This document shows, piece after piece, positions 36,306 to 46,942 of a stretch of 64,000 nt of DNA; position 1 is the stretch's first letter, and every line of letters begins with the position of its first letter. Position numbers and translations under genes: made by a program. The DNA lies in assembly GCF_900461525.1 (NCBI RefSeq), contig NZ_UGOD01000001.1:2263001-2327000 (forward strand). The letters run 5' to 3'. A model generated the notes under the pieces. That model was not told the DNA's origin. It ran no database searches and worked only from the letters and a program-made list of their open reading frames with translations. The DNA comes from Legionella busanensis (GTDB lineage Bacteria; Pseudomonadota; Gammaproteobacteria; Legionellales; Legionellaceae).

Positions 36306-39300
36306 CTAATGTAAATCCTGTAGTCGTGTTACTGTTTCCCGATCCTCATATTTCATTGCCAAACAGGCTGCTTCTGCACCTGATAAGGTTGTCGTATAAC
36401 TAACTTTATGCTGTAGAGCATTACGACGTATAGCAAAAGAATCAGCGATGGCTTGCTTACCATCTGTTGTATTAACAATAAAATCAATTTCATGATTTTT
36501 TATAAGATCAACGACATGTGGCCTCCCTTCAGCTACTTTAAACACCCGACGACAATCAATACCCGCTGCTTGTAGTACAAGAGCAGTACCGCGCGTAGCA
36601 ATAATTTCAAATCCTAACTGGATTAGACGCTTTGCAATCTCACCAACCCGTGCTTTATCAGCATCACGGACTGAAACAAACGCACGTCGTCTTTTTAAAA
36701 TATTTGAACCAGCACCTAATTGGGCTTTAGCATAAGCTTGTCCAAAACGTCTGGCAATTCCCATTACCTCACCTGTTGATTTCATTTCAGGACCTAAAAT
36801 TGAATCAACATCTTGAAATTTAATAAATGGAAAAACAGGCATTTTAATAGAATAAAAAGGTGGCATAGGATAATGCTGGCTTAAACCTTGCTGTTTTAAA
36901 GTTTGACCTATTTTACAACGAGCAGCAATTTTTGCCATTAATAAGCCTGTTGCTTTCGATACAAAAGGCACTGTTCGTGATGCACGAGGATTTACCTCCA
37001 GAACATAGATATCATCAGCTTGTATAGCAAATTGCGCATTAATTAATCCTACCACGCCTAGCTTTAAAGCCATTTGTCGTATCTGCTCAATCAGATCTTG
37101 TTGTACAACTACACTCAAACTAAACGGGGGTAAGGTGCAAGCAGAATCACCCGAATGTACACCTGCTTGCTCAATATGTTCCATAATAGCGCCAACCACT
37201 ACATCTTTACCATCACAGACAGCATCTATATCAACTTCAATAGCATCATTTAAAAATTTATCAAGCAATACAGGTGAATCATTAGAGACAGCAACGGCAT
37301 GCTCTAAATAATAACGTAAATCCTCTTCATGATAGACAATTTCCATCCCTCGACCACCTAATACATAAGAAGGTCTAACAACTAATGGATAGCCAATTCG
37401 CTTAGCTACTTTTATAGCTTCTTCAAGGCTTCGAACGGTGCCATTAGGTGGTTGATGCAATTTTAATTCTTGTACAAGTTTTTGGAATCGCTCTCTATCT
37501 TCTGCCATATCAATAGCATCTGGAGAGGTTCCTAAAATAGGTACACCATTTGCTTCTAACGCGCGTGCTAATTTCAAGGGCGTCTGGCCGCCATATTGAA
37601 CAATAACGCCCATTGGTTTCTCAATAGCCGCAATTGATAAAACATCTTCTAAAGTGACGGGTTCAAAGTAAAGCCGATCTGAGATATCAAAGTCAGTAGA
37701 GACAGTCTCAGGATTACAATTTACCATAATAGTTTGATAGCCTGCTTCTCGCAAAGCCATAGCGGCATGAACACAGCAGTAATCAAATTCAATTCCTTGC
37801 CCTATGCGATTTGGCCCGCCACCTAAAATCATAATTTTCTGTTTATCTGAATCAGGTCTTGCTTCGCAAACTGTTTCATAACAAGAATACATGTAAGCTG
37901 TATCACTAGGAAACTCACCGGCACAAGAATCAATACGTTTATATACAGGCGCCACACCTAACGCTAAACGGCGCTTTCTTACTGCCTCTTCACTACAATA
38001 AAGTAGGCGAGCAAGGTAAGCATCTGAAAAGCCGCGTTTTTTTAATTGCTGTAATGTTAACTTATCAAGTTCATCAATCGCTTTACCGAAAATACTACGC
38101 TCTATAAGCACTAACTCTTGAATCTGAGCCAAAAACCAAGGATCCACTTTACTTTCATTATGGATTTCCTCTAATGATAAATCCTGCCTAAAAGCGTCAG
38201 CAATATACCATAGCCTATTAGGCGTAGGCTCTCTTAAATGACCACGTAAACGAGCTAAATCATCGCCCTTCTTGAATATAGAATGTAGTCCAGTACGACC
38301 AATTTCTAAACCACGAATAGCTTTTTGTAATGATTCTTGAAAATTAGCACCAATTGCCATTACCTCGCCTACTGATTTCATTTGAGTAGTTAATGTAGTA
38401 GACGTTTCTGGAAATTTATCAAAATTAAAACGGGGAATCTTAGTAACGACATAATCAATACTAGGCTCAAAGGAGGCGGGTGTTTTACCACCGGTAATTT
38501 CATTGCGCAGTTCGTCAAGCGTATAACCTACTGCAAGTTTGGCAGCCACTTTTGCTATTGGGAAACCTGTTGCTTTTGAGGCAAGTGCTGAACTTCGGGA
38601 TACTCTAGGATTCATTTCAACAACTAACAAACGACCATCTTCCGGGTTTACTGCAAATTGGACATTAGAGCCTCCTGTGTCGACACCTACGGCTCTTAAC
38701 ACTTTAATTGCAGCATCCCGCATACGATGATATTCTTTATCTGTTAATGTTTGCGCTGGCGCAACAGTAATAGAATCACCGGTATGTACACCCATTGGAT
38801 CGAAATTCTCAATCGTACAAACAATAATACAATTGTCTTTTTTATCGCGTACGACTTCCATTTCATACTCTTTCCAACCTAAAACAGACTCATCAATCAA
38901 CAATTCGCGAGTAGGTGATAAATCTAAACCGCGGGTACAGATTTCTTCAAATTCTTCTCTATTATAAGCGATACCACCACCGCTACCACCCATAGTAAAA
39001 GACGGTCTAATAATCGCTGGGAATCCTAGCTGTGCTTGCACCTGAAAAGCTTCTTCCAAGCTGTGTGCAATTGCTGATCGGGGCATCTCTAGACCAATTT
39101 TTTTCATTAGTTTGCGAAAACGATCGCGATCTTCAGCTTTATCAATTGCTTCTTGCGTTGCTCCAATCATCTCAACATTGTATTTAGCTAAAATTCCCTC
39201 TCTTACTAAATCAAGTGCACAATTAAGCGCTGTTTGGCCACCCATGGTAGGCAATAATGCATCAGGCCGCTCTTTTTCAATAATTTTAGCAACCTCTACC

Positions 39301-39512
39301 CATTGCACTGGTTCAATGTAAGTAGCATCGGCAAGCTCTGGATCTGTCATAATCGTAGCAGGATTAGAATTAACTAAGATAATTCGATATCCTTCTTCTT
39401 TTAAAGCACGAATAGCTTGTGTGCCAGAATAATCAAATTCACATGCTTGACCAATTACAATAGGACCAGCGCCCAGAATTAAAATAGATTTTATGTCAGT
39501 ACGTTTTGGCAT
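36306..39512 (-). CDS. carB: Carbamoyl-phosphate synthase large subunit
   Basis: The 1068-residue synthetase subunit that makes carbamoyl phosphate from bicarbonate, ammonia and two ATP for pyrimidine and arginine synthesis. Two homologous ATP-grasp halves are visible: the first begins [22 protein letters not shown] and the second [20 protein letters not shown]. The C-terminal allosteric domain ends in the usual helix. No carA is adjacent: the region upstream holds a small secreted protein on the opposite strand. Confidence 0.97.
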   Translation of the reverse strand: MPKRTDIKSILILGAGPIVIGQACEFDYSGTQAIRALKEEGYRIILVNSNPATIMTDPELADATYIEPVQWVEVAKIIEKERPDALLPTMGGQTALNCALDLVREGILAKYNVEMIGATQEAIDKAEDRDRFRKLMKKIGLEMPRSAIAHSLEEAFQVQAQLGFPAIIRPSFTMGGSGGGIAYNREEFEEICTRGLDLSPTRELLIDESVLGWKEYEMEVVRDKKDNCIIVCTIENFDPMGVHTGDSITVAPAQTLTDKEYHRMRDAAIKVLRAVGVDTGGSNVQFAVNPEDGRLLVVEMNPRVSRSSALASKATGFPIAKVAAKLAVGYTLDELRNEITGGKTPASFEPSIDYVVTKIPRFNFDKFPETSTTLTTQMKSVGEVMAIGANFQESLQKAIRGLEIGRTGLHSIFKKGDDLARLRGHLREPTPNRLWYIADAFRQDLSLEEIHNESKVDPWFLAQIQELVLIERSIFGKAIDELDKLTLQQLKKRGFSDAYLARLLYCSEEAVRKRRLALGVAPVYKRIDSCAGEFPSDTAYMYSCYETVCEARPDSDKQKIMILGGGPNRIGQGIEFDYCCVHAAMALREAGYQTIMVNCNPETVSTDFDISDRLYFEPVTLEDVLSIAAIEKPMGVIVQYGGQTPLKLARALEANGVPILGTSPDAIDMAEDRERFQKLVQELKLHQPPNGTVRSLEEAIKVAKRIGYPLVVRPSYVLGGRGMEIVYHEEDLRYYLEHAVAVSNDSPVLLDKFLNDAIEVDIDAVCDGKDVVVGAIMEHIEQAGVHSGDSACTLPPFSLSVVVQQDLIEQIRQMALKLGVVGLINAQFAIQADDIYVLEVNPRASRTVPFVSKATGLLMAKIAARCKIGQTLKQQGLSQHYPMPPFYSIKMPVFPFIKFQDVDSILGPEMKSTGEVMGIARRFGQAYAKAQLGAGSNILKRRRAFVSVRDADKARVGEIAKRLIQLGFEIIATRGTALVLQAAGIDCRRVFKVAEGRPHVVDLIKNHEIDFIVNTTDGKQAIADSFAIRRNALQHKVSYTTTLSGAEAACLAMKYEDRETVTRLQDLH

Positions 39513-39713
39513 TTTTACTACTAAAAAAACAAATTACGCTATTTTACAGTCTTTAGCCCAAAATTTATACCCGTTTTTATTGAAAAATAGATTATTTTTA
39601 AGATATTCTGGCTAGGCCATTGTTAGGCTTGTTAAAAATAGTGCAAAAAATGATGGATGTTTAAAATTATTAAGCTTAAGGTAAATTAATTAGTTTTTAA
39701 TAAAGGACAGCAT

Positions 39714-40097
39714 ATGTTAGTTAAATTAACTTCAGCAATTGTAGGTTTAATACTTAGTTATTCTAGTTACGCCCAGAATATAGATACATGCCAAATTCAA
39801 TTTGCTGTTTCAACTCCCCCTATTGCTTTAGATCAACAGGTCGCATTTAATGTGACTAATTATCAAAATGTAACCAAATCTGTTACTTTGCAAGGTGGTA
39901 GCGCACCTCAATTTATTTCCGAACTACCTTGTAATGACATACCTTACGTTATAAGTGCAACGCTTTACAACCTCCCTTCTAAATCATTATTACAGCCAAA
40001 TCCTATTGGACAGTGCACTTTAAAAGCCGGGCATATCATACTTGGTTCTAAAGATAATAGTGCATCTGTAGTATTTCCACAGGATTTTATTTGTTAG
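39714..40097 (+). CDS. Small secreted protein, four mature cysteines, unknown
   Basis: A 127-residue protein with a signal peptide (MLVKLTSAIVGLILSYSSYA, cut after Ala20) and a mature domain of about 107 residues. The mature part has four cysteines (DTCQIQF, LPCND, GQCTLK, DFIC at the end) that probably form two disulphides. A strong AAAGGAC ribosome-binding site precedes the ATG. No family is recognised; the size, disulphides and beta-rich pattern suggest a compact exported domain, perhaps an effector or inhibitor. Confidence 0.75.
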   Translation: MLVKLTSAIVGLILSYSSYAQNIDTCQIQFAVSTPPIALDQQVAFNVTNYQNVTKSVTLQGGSAPQFISELPCNDIPYVISATLYNLPSKSLLQPNPIGQCTLKAGHIILGSKDNSASVVFPQDFIC

Positions 40098-40111
40098 GGA
40101 TTAAAACCATT

Positions 40112-40146
40112 TCTAGATGCTGCGAACCAAGTCGCGGCATGTAGCC
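40112..40146. repeat. Copy of the GATCCTGCGAACAAGTCGCGG-type repeat
   Basis: TCTAGATGCTGCGAACCAAG followed by TCGCGGCATGTAGCC is close to the inverse complement of the unit at 18078-18111. It lies 15 bp after the previous gene's stop codon. Confidence 0.5.
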
Positions 40147-40191
40147 ATAAATTATAAACGTATTCTAGCCTAATTCATAAATTCGCTATTT

Positions 40192-40941
40192 TTATGTTAT
40201 CTTTGCCCATAAAAGTCCTAAAATCTCATGCCAGGCTATGGTTAGATAGACTAAATTTTGGGGATTAGGTAGGTAAACTTTGCGCCAATATTCACTATCC
40301 CAATAAATTGTGAAATCAGTAGGCGCGGCTATTGGATTTAAACCTTCATGCTTACACATATACATTGATCTGGGCATATGCGTTGCTGAAGTAACTAGAT
40401 AAAAAGGTGCACTACCTAAATACCTTTTTAATCCTTTGGCTTGAGCAGCAGTATTAATTGAAGAAGTTTCTAAAACAATTTTATTATCAGAAACGCCTAG
40501 AAGCTTTACCACGCTTGCCATACGTTTAGCCTCTGCAATATCGGCCCCATATCCTCCACCTGATAACAATAATTTTGCATTAGGTAATTGTTGCAGTAAA
40601 CGAATACCTTCAATTAAACGCTTTAAACTTGCACCATATAACAACATATTGGCCGGCTTATTAATAGCCGGAGACTGCCCTCCACTTAAAACAACAACCC
40701 ATTGAATATGTGGATTAGGTTGGGTAACAATAGGATATTGATTTTCTAGGGTTTTAGTCATTAATTTAGGAACCCATCCTGTACTAAACAAAAGTAGCAA
40801 AATAAAAATAGTCGAAAAACCTAAAAAAATAAGGCGCTCTGCCTTTCTTTTATAAAGAATAATTAAATAACTAGCGAATAAAAACAGAAAAATAGAAAAG
40901 GGATTAAGTACGGTTTCTATTAAGTGCCTAAGAGCAAACAT
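40192..40941 (-). CDS. ElyC/SanA/YdcF-family (DUF218) envelope protein
   Basis: A 249-residue protein with two N-terminal membrane helices (about 9-28 and 36-56) and a periplasmic DUF218 domain. The DUF218 motifs include VVVLSGGQS, LLLSGGGYGADIAEAKRMA, ETSSINTAAQAKGL and LVTSATHMPRS. ElyC in E. coli supports peptidoglycan precursor use and undecaprenyl-phosphate handling. The start is directly after the lptG stop (1 bp overlap), so it belongs to the lptF-lptG transcript. Confidence 0.85.
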   Translation of the reverse strand: MFALRHLIETVLNPFSIFLFLFASYLIILYKRKAERLIFLGFSTIFILLLLFSTGWVPKLMTKTLENQYPIVTQPNPHIQWVVVLSGGQSPAINKPANMLLYGASLKRLIEGIRLLQQLPNAKLLLSGGGYGADIAEAKRMASVVKLLGVSDNKIVLETSSINTAAQAKGLKRYLGSAPFYLVTSATHMPRSMYMCKHEGLNPIAAPTDFTIYWDSEYWRKVYLPNPQNLVYLTIAWHEILGLLWAKIT

Positions 40942-42005
40942 TATCTAACCCGGCGCATCAAATAGATACCCAACACAGCGAATAAAAATGTAGGCCCTAG
41001 GGCCGCAATTACCGCTGGCCACTGTAATACTTGACTAATTGGGCCAAAAAAACGATTTAAAATATGAAAGCTAAATCCTACAATAGCCCCTGCTAATAAT
41101 TTTGAGCCCATTGTTGAAGAGCGTAATGGGCCAAAAATAAAAGGAATCGCTAATATCATCATTACAGTACTAGTTAGCGGCTGAATAATACGCTGCCAAT
41201 AAGCAAGTTGATAATTAAGAGCGACTTGATGGCTACGCTTTTGAATTGCTAGAAATTGTTTTATCTCTCGTAAAGTCATCTCATCTGGTTCACTCTTGAT
41301 TAACTTTAAAACCATAGGTTTCACTGGAACATCCCAAAGCATGCTAGGAATTTGGCGTGTTTGAACTTGGTTATCTTTAAAAAGAGTTTCTTTAACATCA
41401 AAGGCAACCCATTGATTTTTAATCAACATTACAGATAATATCTGGCGCGCAAATACTAACTTATGGTCATCATTAAAACGAAATTGATAAACATTAAATA
41501 AAGAATGGTTAGGTAAAACACTGGTAATCGTAATAAAATCATTATGATTGCGTAACCATACCCCTTGAGCTGTACTTAACGTTTGCCCACCACTAACAGC
41601 CTGTAGTTTCTGCTTATTTGCGAAATGCGCTAATCGAGGTATTAATATCTCCGCGGTCAAAGTCACAGTAAGTATTAAAATGAGGGCAACTTTAAGTACA
41701 GATAGGGTAATTTGACTAATAGAAAGGCCTGCTGCCCGCATTACAATAAGTTCGCGATTATTAGCCATGACGCCAAGCCCAATTAAGCAGCCTAATAAAC
41801 TTGCCATAGGAAAAAACAAATAAACTTGATAAGGCATCTGTAGAAGTACGAAAAAAGATGCTTGCATAAAGCCAAAATCTGCACGTCCTAACTCATCTAA
41901 TTGATTAACAAAGAGAATAAATACTTGTAGCCCAGCCAACATTAAAGTAACTAAGCCTGTCGCGGCTAGAATATTTTTAGCGATATAGCGATCAATTAAT
42001 TTCAT
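40941..42005 (-). CDS. lptG: LPS export permease subunit LptG
   Basis: A 354-residue permease with six membrane helices around a periplasmic jellyroll domain. The N-terminus MKLIDRYIAKNILAATGLVT and the C-terminal GPLRSSTMGSKLLAGAIVGF are typical of LptG. With LptF and LptB it extracts LPS from the inner membrane for transport to the surface. It is eight bases after lptF and overlaps the DUF218 gene. Confidence 0.94.
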   Translation of the reverse strand: MKLIDRYIAKNILAATGLVTLMLAGLQVFILFVNQLDELGRADFGFMQASFFVLLQMPYQVYLFFPMASLLGCLIGLGVMANNRELIVMRAAGLSISQITLSVLKVALILILTVTLTAEILIPRLAHFANKQKLQAVSGGQTLSTAQGVWLRNHNDFITITSVLPNHSLFNVYQFRFNDDHKLVFARQILSVMLIKNQWVAFDVKETLFKDNQVQTRQIPSMLWDVPVKPMVLKLIKSEPDEMTLREIKQFLAIQKRSHQVALNYQLAYWQRIIQPLTSTVMMILAIPFIFGPLRSSTMGSKLLAGAIVGFSFHILNRFFGPISQVLQWPAVIAALGPTFLFAVLGIYLMRRVR

Positions 42006-42012
42006 TCTTTAA

Positions 42013-43092
42013 TTATCCTAATTTCAGCCAATTTCGCCAAACAAGAACTAGGCCAATTAGTAAGACAACAATATGAATCCACCAAATTCCTATAGCTACA
42101 GGAATTTTACCGTCAATCATCCAATCCCTAGCTACGAACATAAAATTTGCATAAATGATGTATAGAATAATGGCCGGCAGAAGTTTAGCAAACTTTCCAG
42201 AACGAGGATTAACCCGACTTAAAGGTACAGCAACCAAGGTTAAAGTGAGGACCATTAATGGTATGGAAAATCGCCATTGTAATTCAGCAGCCTTACGTTT
42301 ATCAGGATTATTTAAAGGCCAAAGATTTTTTGTTTCTATGCTGCGCACATCTTGTTTAGTTTCAATAGTTGGGTGCGGTAAACGTGCCTGATATTGATCA
42401 AAATTAACAATACGATAATCACTTTGTCCAGGTTGGCCCTCATATTCATTACCCTTATTTAAAATGAGGTAATCTTCATGAGACTCTTCATCCGTTTTAG
42501 CAAACGCTTGATTTGCCCATAAAACATCCCAATGAGGTAGATGATTTTTAATCGATAATTTAGCTAAAAAGATATTTTTAGCTGTTTGATGATTACGATT
42601 CACTGATTCTATATAAAATATTTCTCGCCCTTGTGCAATTGCACGAAAACGACCAGGTATAACGGTTTGAATAACTGTTTGCACCCCTGTAGTACGAATT
42701 AATTTCGTTCGCTCAATTGCAATAAGAGGACTTGCCCAAAGCATTAAAACCATGACAAGTGCACCTACAAACATAGCCATTATATAACTGTGCTTAAGTA
42801 ATCGAGATGGCCCGTAACCACAAGCTTGTAATACGGTCATTTCGCTTTCAGCATATAAGCGGCCATAAGCAATAAGCAACGCAACATAAAAGCCTAGAGG
42901 CAAAAGTAGTGCCATTAAATTAGGTAACTCAAGCATCATTAGCTTCATGATAATAGTAAGAGGAATTTGTCCACTAGCTGCCCTATTTAAATAACGGACA
43001 AATTGGTTACTCATAAAAATAAGCACCAAAATAGTCGTAAGAGACGTTAAAGTTACAAATACCTCTTTTGCTAAATAACGGAAAATTAGCAC
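42013..43092 (-). CDS. lptF: LPS export permease subunit LptF
   Basis: A 359-residue partner of LptG with the same topology. The start MLIFRYLAKEVFVTLTSLTT is typical, and VPLSRVNPRSGKFAKLLPAI marks the C-terminal helices. It is divergent from pepA, an arrangement conserved in E. coli, so the 168 bp between them holds both promoters. Confidence 0.94.
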   Translation of the reverse strand: MLIFRYLAKEVFVTLTSLTTILVLIFMSNQFVRYLNRAASGQIPLTIIMKLMMLELPNLMALLLPLGFYVALLIAYGRLYAESEMTVLQACGYGPSRLLKHSYIMAMFVGALVMVLMLWASPLIAIERTKLIRTTGVQTVIQTVIPGRFRAIAQGREIFYIESVNRNHQTAKNIFLAKLSIKNHLPHWDVLWANQAFAKTDEESHEDYLILNKGNEYEGQPGQSDYRIVNFDQYQARLPHPTIETKQDVRSIETKNLWPLNNPDKRKAAELQWRFSIPLMVLTLTLVAVPLSRVNPRSGKFAKLLPAIILYIIYANFMFVARDWMIDGKIPVAIGIWWIHIVVLLIGLVLVWRNWLKLG

Positions 43093-43260
43093 AGCTTAGC
43101 TCTCAAAATTATTAACCTTTAATCCTAATGTAAGTGAGCAGTTCTACCCTCTTACCAAAGTGATATGCCACTAATTCATTACATACTAAACAAAACCTAC
43201 TTGCATAGCCATTAACTTTCTGTAAACTAGCAACTTTTATGGATGATAGGAAGCATAATA

Positions 43261-44706
43261 ATGCAATATGGTTTAACCCAAACATTAGATTCAATTACCA
43301 CTGAATGCCTTGTTATTGGTTTATTTGCTAACAATGAACCACCAACTCTTCCTAATGAAATCCAATCTTACTCAAATTTACTACCGCAATTAACACAAAA
43401 ATTACAAGAAGCAGGTGATTGGGCTTGGCAAACAAATGTAGATAATCCTAGCATATTGTTAGTTCATTGTGGTAAACAAAATATGTTTACTCCGTCTAGC
43501 CTTAATAAACGACTCAATGAAATTTCCACATTGTTATTAAAACAGCGTATCCAATCAGCAACAATTTGCTTACCGCAGGTTTATAAGCAAGATGCTAATT
43601 GGCAAATTACCCAAATGATTCTACAAATTAATGCCCAGAATTACCAATTAAATACGTTTAAAACAGTTAATAGAAAAGAAAACAGCCTAAATTTTGTTCA
43701 GTTTTATTTAGAGAATGCGGATGAATCTGCAATTAATATAGGTATAGCCATTGCCGAAGGTATAACCTTAAGTAGGAATTTGGCTGACTTACCAGCCAAT
43801 CACTGCACACCAACTGTATTAGGCGAGGAAGCGTTAAGACTTGCTAAGGAACACGATAGTATAAAAGCTAAAGCATTCACAAAGCAGGAAATTGAAGAAT
43901 TAGGTATGGGGGCTTTACTTGCTGTTAGCCAAGGTTCAATAGAACCACCGTGTTTTATAGAAATACAACATCAGGGTGGCAATAATAGTAAGCCCTTTGT
44001 TTTGGTCGGAAAAGGCATTACCTTTGATTCTGGTGGTTTATCCATTAAGCCTGCTAATGCTATGGATGAGATGAAATATGATATGACAGGTGCCGCTACC
44101 GTTCTAGGCATACTTAAAGCTTGTGCTCTACTTAAATTACCTATTAATGTAATAGGGCTTATAGCTAGTGCCGAAAATTTACCCAGTGGTTCCGCTGTCA
44201 AACCAGGAGACATTGTTACCAGTCTCTCAGGACAAACTATTGAAATTTTAAATACCGATGCTGAAGGAAGATTAGCTCTAGCTGATGCTTTAACCTATGC
44301 TGAACGCTTTGAGCCTGAATTTGTTATTGATATTGCTACTTTAACTGGTGCTATGGTTGTTGCATTAGGTACTGTTAATACAGGTTTTATGACTTCAGAT
44401 GACACACTTGCTGAGCAACTTCTCTTAGCAGCCAAAGAAAGTGGCGATAAGTGTTGGCGTATGCCACTTGAAGAAGAATATCAAGATGCATTAGATAGTC
44501 CACTTGCTGATATGATTAATGCGGGCTTTGATCGGTCCGCTGGTGCTATTACCGCAGCTTGTTTTTTATCACGTTTTACCAAAAAATATCGTTGGGCCCA
44601 TTTAGATATTGCTGGAACTGCCTGGGTATCAGGTAAAAAACGGCAAGCTACAGGCCGTCCTATTCCCTTATTAATACAGTTATTACGCTATGCAGCCACG
44701 CGTTGA
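43261..44706 (+). CDS. pepA: Leucyl aminopeptidase PepA (M17)
   Basis: A 482-residue zinc/manganese M17 aminopeptidase. The metal-binding blocks [20 protein letters not shown] and [20 protein letters not shown] are intact. The start is placed at the ATG 43261 with AGGAAG upstream; six residues earlier (43243) is less likely. PepA also acts as a DNA-binding protein in E. coli carAB control, interesting because carB is in this window. Its end overlaps holC by 17 bp. Confidence 0.95.
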   Translation: MQYGLTQTLDSITTECLVIGLFANNEPPTLPNEIQSYSNLLPQLTQKLQEAGDWAWQTNVDNPSILLVHCGKQNMFTPSSLNKRLNEISTLLLKQRIQSATICLPQVYKQDANWQITQMILQINAQNYQLNTFKTVNRKENSLNFVQFYLENADESAINIGIAIAEGITLSRNLADLPANHCTPTVLGEEALRLAKEHDSIKAKAFTKQEIEELGMGALLAVSQGSIEPPCFIEIQHQGGNNSKPFVLVGKGITFDSGGLSIKPANAMDEMKYDMTGAATVLGILKACALLKLPINVIGLIASAENLPSGSAVKPGDIVTSLSGQTIEILNTDAEGRLALADALTYAERFEPEFVIDIATLTGAMVVALGTVNTGFMTSDDTLAEQLLLAAKESGDKCWRMPLEEEYQDALDSPLADMINAGFDRSAGAITAACFLSRFTKKYRWAHLDIAGTAWVSGKKRQATGRPIPLLIQLLRYAATR

Positions 44707-45118
44707 TTTTTATTTAATGTCTAGTGCTGATGTAAAAGCACGTTGGTTACTTGTTTGTCGTTTGTTAGAAAAAGCATACACTCGACAACATCAAGTCTTT
44801 GTCTTTTGTAATAATAAAGATGAAGCTGAATTAATAGATGAGTTACTTTGGACGTTTAAAGATGACAGCTTTATTCCACATAACTTACAAGGTGAAGGAC
44901 TTAAACCGCCTCCCCCTATTCAAATTGGCTATGAAGAACCCAAAGGGTTTAAAGATATTTTACTTAATCTAGCTCATGAGGTACCTCCATTTCATGCGCG
45001 TTTTTCGCGAATTATAGAAGTAGTGCTTAATACAGAACCTGCAAAGGAAGTTAGTCGAGTTCACTATCGCTTATATCGAAATAAGCAATGCGACTTACAT
45101 ACTCATCCAGTAGAATAA
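44690..45118 (+). CDS. holC: DNA polymerase III chi subunit
   Basis: A 142-residue Hol[49 protein letters not shown] and DDSFIPHNL follow the family. It links the clamp loader to SSB. In E. coli the order is pepA-holC-valS, but valS does not follow here. E. coli chi also binds YoaA; a YoaA-like helicase is encoded at 4042-6012. Confidence 0.93.
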   Translation: MQPRVDFYLMSSADVKARWLLVCRLLEKAYTRQHQVFVFCNNKDEAELIDELLWTFKDDSFIPHNLQGEGLKPPPPIQIGYEEPKGFKDILLNLAHEVPPFHARFSRIIEVVLNTEPAKEVSRVHYRLYRNKQCDLHTHPVE

Positions 45119-45256
45119 CGTTTTATTAGAAAGTGTTAAATTTGAGCGCAGATGATTTAAAAATAACCCTAAAAAAACCCAGCATAGCTAAGCATTTTTA
45201 AATGCATTATTTTCATGCAAGATGCGCCAAATACAGCATTTCAGTGATAAAATGTT

Positions 45257-45532
45257 TTAAGTATATTGATTCGCCAAAACAATTTGTAAACCTGCAGCTG
45301 TTAGTGATAAAAAATTATATCCTGGGTCAATTGTAGTTCTTTCAAGCCACTCATTAGCGATACAAATATCTGTGGCATGCTGAGCTTCTTCCAACGTTAC
45401 CGAATATCCCAATTTTTCCGAAAGAATATTAGTAGCGGTTTCATTGATACTCAAAAATACATTATCGCGAGTCTCTCCGCGTACTTTCATTTCGTCATAA
45501 AATAATTTTAAAATATTAATTTCATTCATCAT
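45257..45532 (-). CDS. Small hypothetical protein, winged-helix-like
   Basis: A 91-residue acidic protein. The C-terminal half (EAQHATDICIANEWLERT, then GYNFLSLTAAGLQIVL) has the helix-turn-strand rhythm of a winged-helix domain, where LTAAG would be the wing end. No close family is recognised and the ribosome-binding site is weak. Possibly a small DNA-binding or protein-binding protein. Confidence 0.5.
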   Translation of the reverse strand: MMNEINILKLFYDEMKVRGETRDNVFLSINETATNILSEKLGYSVTLEEAQHATDICIANEWLERTTIDPGYNFLSLTAAGLQIVLANQYT

Positions 45533-45715
45533 TATTAATTCTACTAAAAGTTTATTTATAAAATAACTAAAGCACTCTCTTAATACTATAGTATGTCTTT
45601 GATAAAGCGTGAAAACATACCATTCTTAAATATATATAAATTACTTTAAGCTAAAGCATTGAAGAACATGGATCACATGCTAAAATATACTCACTTTGTT
45701 TTTCAACGTATACTC

Positions 45716-46129
45716 ATGAAAGCTAATCTCTTAAATCTATTATTAATTATTTTTGCCTTCTCAAGCCAGACTACTTTTGCAGCGCAAAATACTATCTCGT
45801 ATAAAAATGAGCGCGGCTCCATTCTACAGTTAAATATCCAAGATAATAATAAAATAGATGGTTATTTTACAACGGCAGTTGCTTCTAAAACTTGTCCACA
45901 AGCTATTAATGTAAAAAGGCCCATTACAGGTTTCATGATTGGTAACGCAATTACAGTTAGTATCGTTTACCCTATGTGTGAATCTGTACTAAGTTTGAGT
46001 GGTAATTTTGATAAAAATAAACAGACACTTGATACTATTTCAATTTTAAATAAACAAGCCGAAAATATTATTAAAGAAGGCCCTGGCGCCCGCTTTATTG
46101 GTCATGACTTCTACAAAAGGTTAAGTTAA
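45716..46129 (+). CDS. Avidin-family secreted protein lacking biotin-site tryptophans
   Basis: A 137-residue protein with a signal peptide (ending TTFAA) and an avidin-like mature domain. Similarities to streptavidin/rhizavidin are NERGSILQLNI (like NQLGSxLxI), GYFTTAVASK (GxYxTAVG), SLSGNFDKNKQTLDTISIL (TWSGQY...INTQWLL) and FIGHDFYKRL (LVGHDTFTKV). Two cysteines (KTC, MC) could form a disulphide. There is no Trp anywhere in the mature protein, so the biotin pocket is altered. I place the start at the ATG 45716 because it gives a proper signal peptide; no strong ribosome-binding site is visible. Ligand unknown. Confidence 0.8.
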   Translation: MKANLLNLLLIIFAFSSQTTFAAQNTISYKNERGSILQLNIQDNNKIDGYFTTAVASKTCPQAINVKRPITGFMIGNAITVSIVYPMCESVLSLSGNFDKNKQTLDTISILNKQAENIIKEGPGARFIGHDFYKRLS

Positions 46130-46259
46130 ATCTAATTAGATATTCTACATAGAATGCCTTTAAATGAAAAAACACTAACCAATTTAAAAAAAAATTTCTC
46201 AAAAAGATTAATTTTGTATAATATATGGCTTTTCGCAGATAACGCAATAAATAAAGATC

Positions 46260-46745
46260 ATGAAAAATAGTCAACTATTGTTACATAGCTTAATTTTCTT
46301 AATTCTTGTTTCTTGTTTTCAAGCGCAAGCCCATACACAAACAGCACCTAAAGAAACCGCTGTTACACAGATGCAGCAAGATATTCTTTTTTATATTAAC
46401 CAATATCGAATTAAACATGGATTATCGCCTTTAAAACTTAATGAAGTTATCTCAGCTGAAGCAACCCAGCATAGTAAGGCGATGGCGGCACATCAAGTAC
46501 CCTTTGGACATCAAGGCTTTTCTACGCGCATTGAGCACTTATATTCAGCTATTAAAAATGCACATGGAGGTGCTGAAAATGTTGCCTATAATTATAAAAC
46601 GGCGAAAATAGTTGCTAGTGAGTGGATAAAAAGCCCCGGTCATAGAAGAAATATTATAGGTAACTATAATTTAACAGGTATAGGAATTGCTTATGATAAC
46701 AAAGGTAAAATTTATTATACGCAACTCTTTTTACGCACTATTTAG
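46260..46745 (+). CDS. Secreted CAP-domain protein
   Basis: A 161-residue protein with a signal peptide (residues 1-24, ending QAQA) and a CAP (SCP/PR-1) domain. The signatures are FYINQYRIKHGLSPLKLNE, HSKAMAAHQVPFGHQGF, GAENVAY and SEWIKSPGHRRNIIGNYN. Bacterial CAP proteins are exported, and their roles are mostly unknown. The cysteine-free domain is typical of bacterial members. It follows the avidin-like gene by 130 bp. Confidence 0.92.
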   Translation: MKNSQLLLHSLIFLILVSCFQAQAHTQTAPKETAVTQMQQDILFYINQYRIKHGLSPLKLNEVISAEATQHSKAMAAHQVPFGHQGFSTRIEHLYSAIKNAHGGAENVAYNYKTAKIVASEWIKSPGHRRNIIGNYNLTGIGIAYDNKGKIYYTQLFLRTI

Positions 46746-46757
46746 GCAAACTTATTA

Positions 46758-46790
46758 TAATCTTAAGTAAATAAGATTAAAATTTTATTC
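46758..46790 (+). terminator. Weak terminator after the CAP gene
   Basis: TAATCTTA and TAAGATTA form an 8 bp stem around a six-base loop, followed by AAATTTTATT. All A/T-rich, so a weak terminator. Confidence 0.4.
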
Positions 46791-46807
46791 ACTAAGGTGC
46801 TATAAAT

Positions 46808-46942
46808 ATGAGCCAAACTTTAAGCTGTCAACTGCAGAGAAATGATCCATTAAATTATAAAAATCCTTTAAATTTAGAAAATTTATCGACTTATCAAATA
46901 ACTTCAGTTAATAATAAGAAAGTTTCCATCAATGATAGATAA
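46808..46942 (+). CDS. 44-residue ORF overlapping the receiver-HPt gene
   Basis: ATG at 46808 with AAGGTG eight bases upstream; the product (MSQTLSCQLQRNDPLNYKNP...) is hydrophilic with no membrane segment. Its TAA at 46940-46942 overlaps the ATG at 46932 of the next gene by 11 bp, so it could couple translation of the regulator. No family recognised. Confidence 0.5.
   Translation: MSQTLSCQLQRNDPLNYKNPLNLENLSTYQITSVNNKKVSINDR

Noticed and set aside
43112-43294. 60-codon minus-strand ORF between lptF and pepA
   Set aside because: It covers the divergent promoter region and the pepA start, with no ribosome-binding site and no recognisable product.
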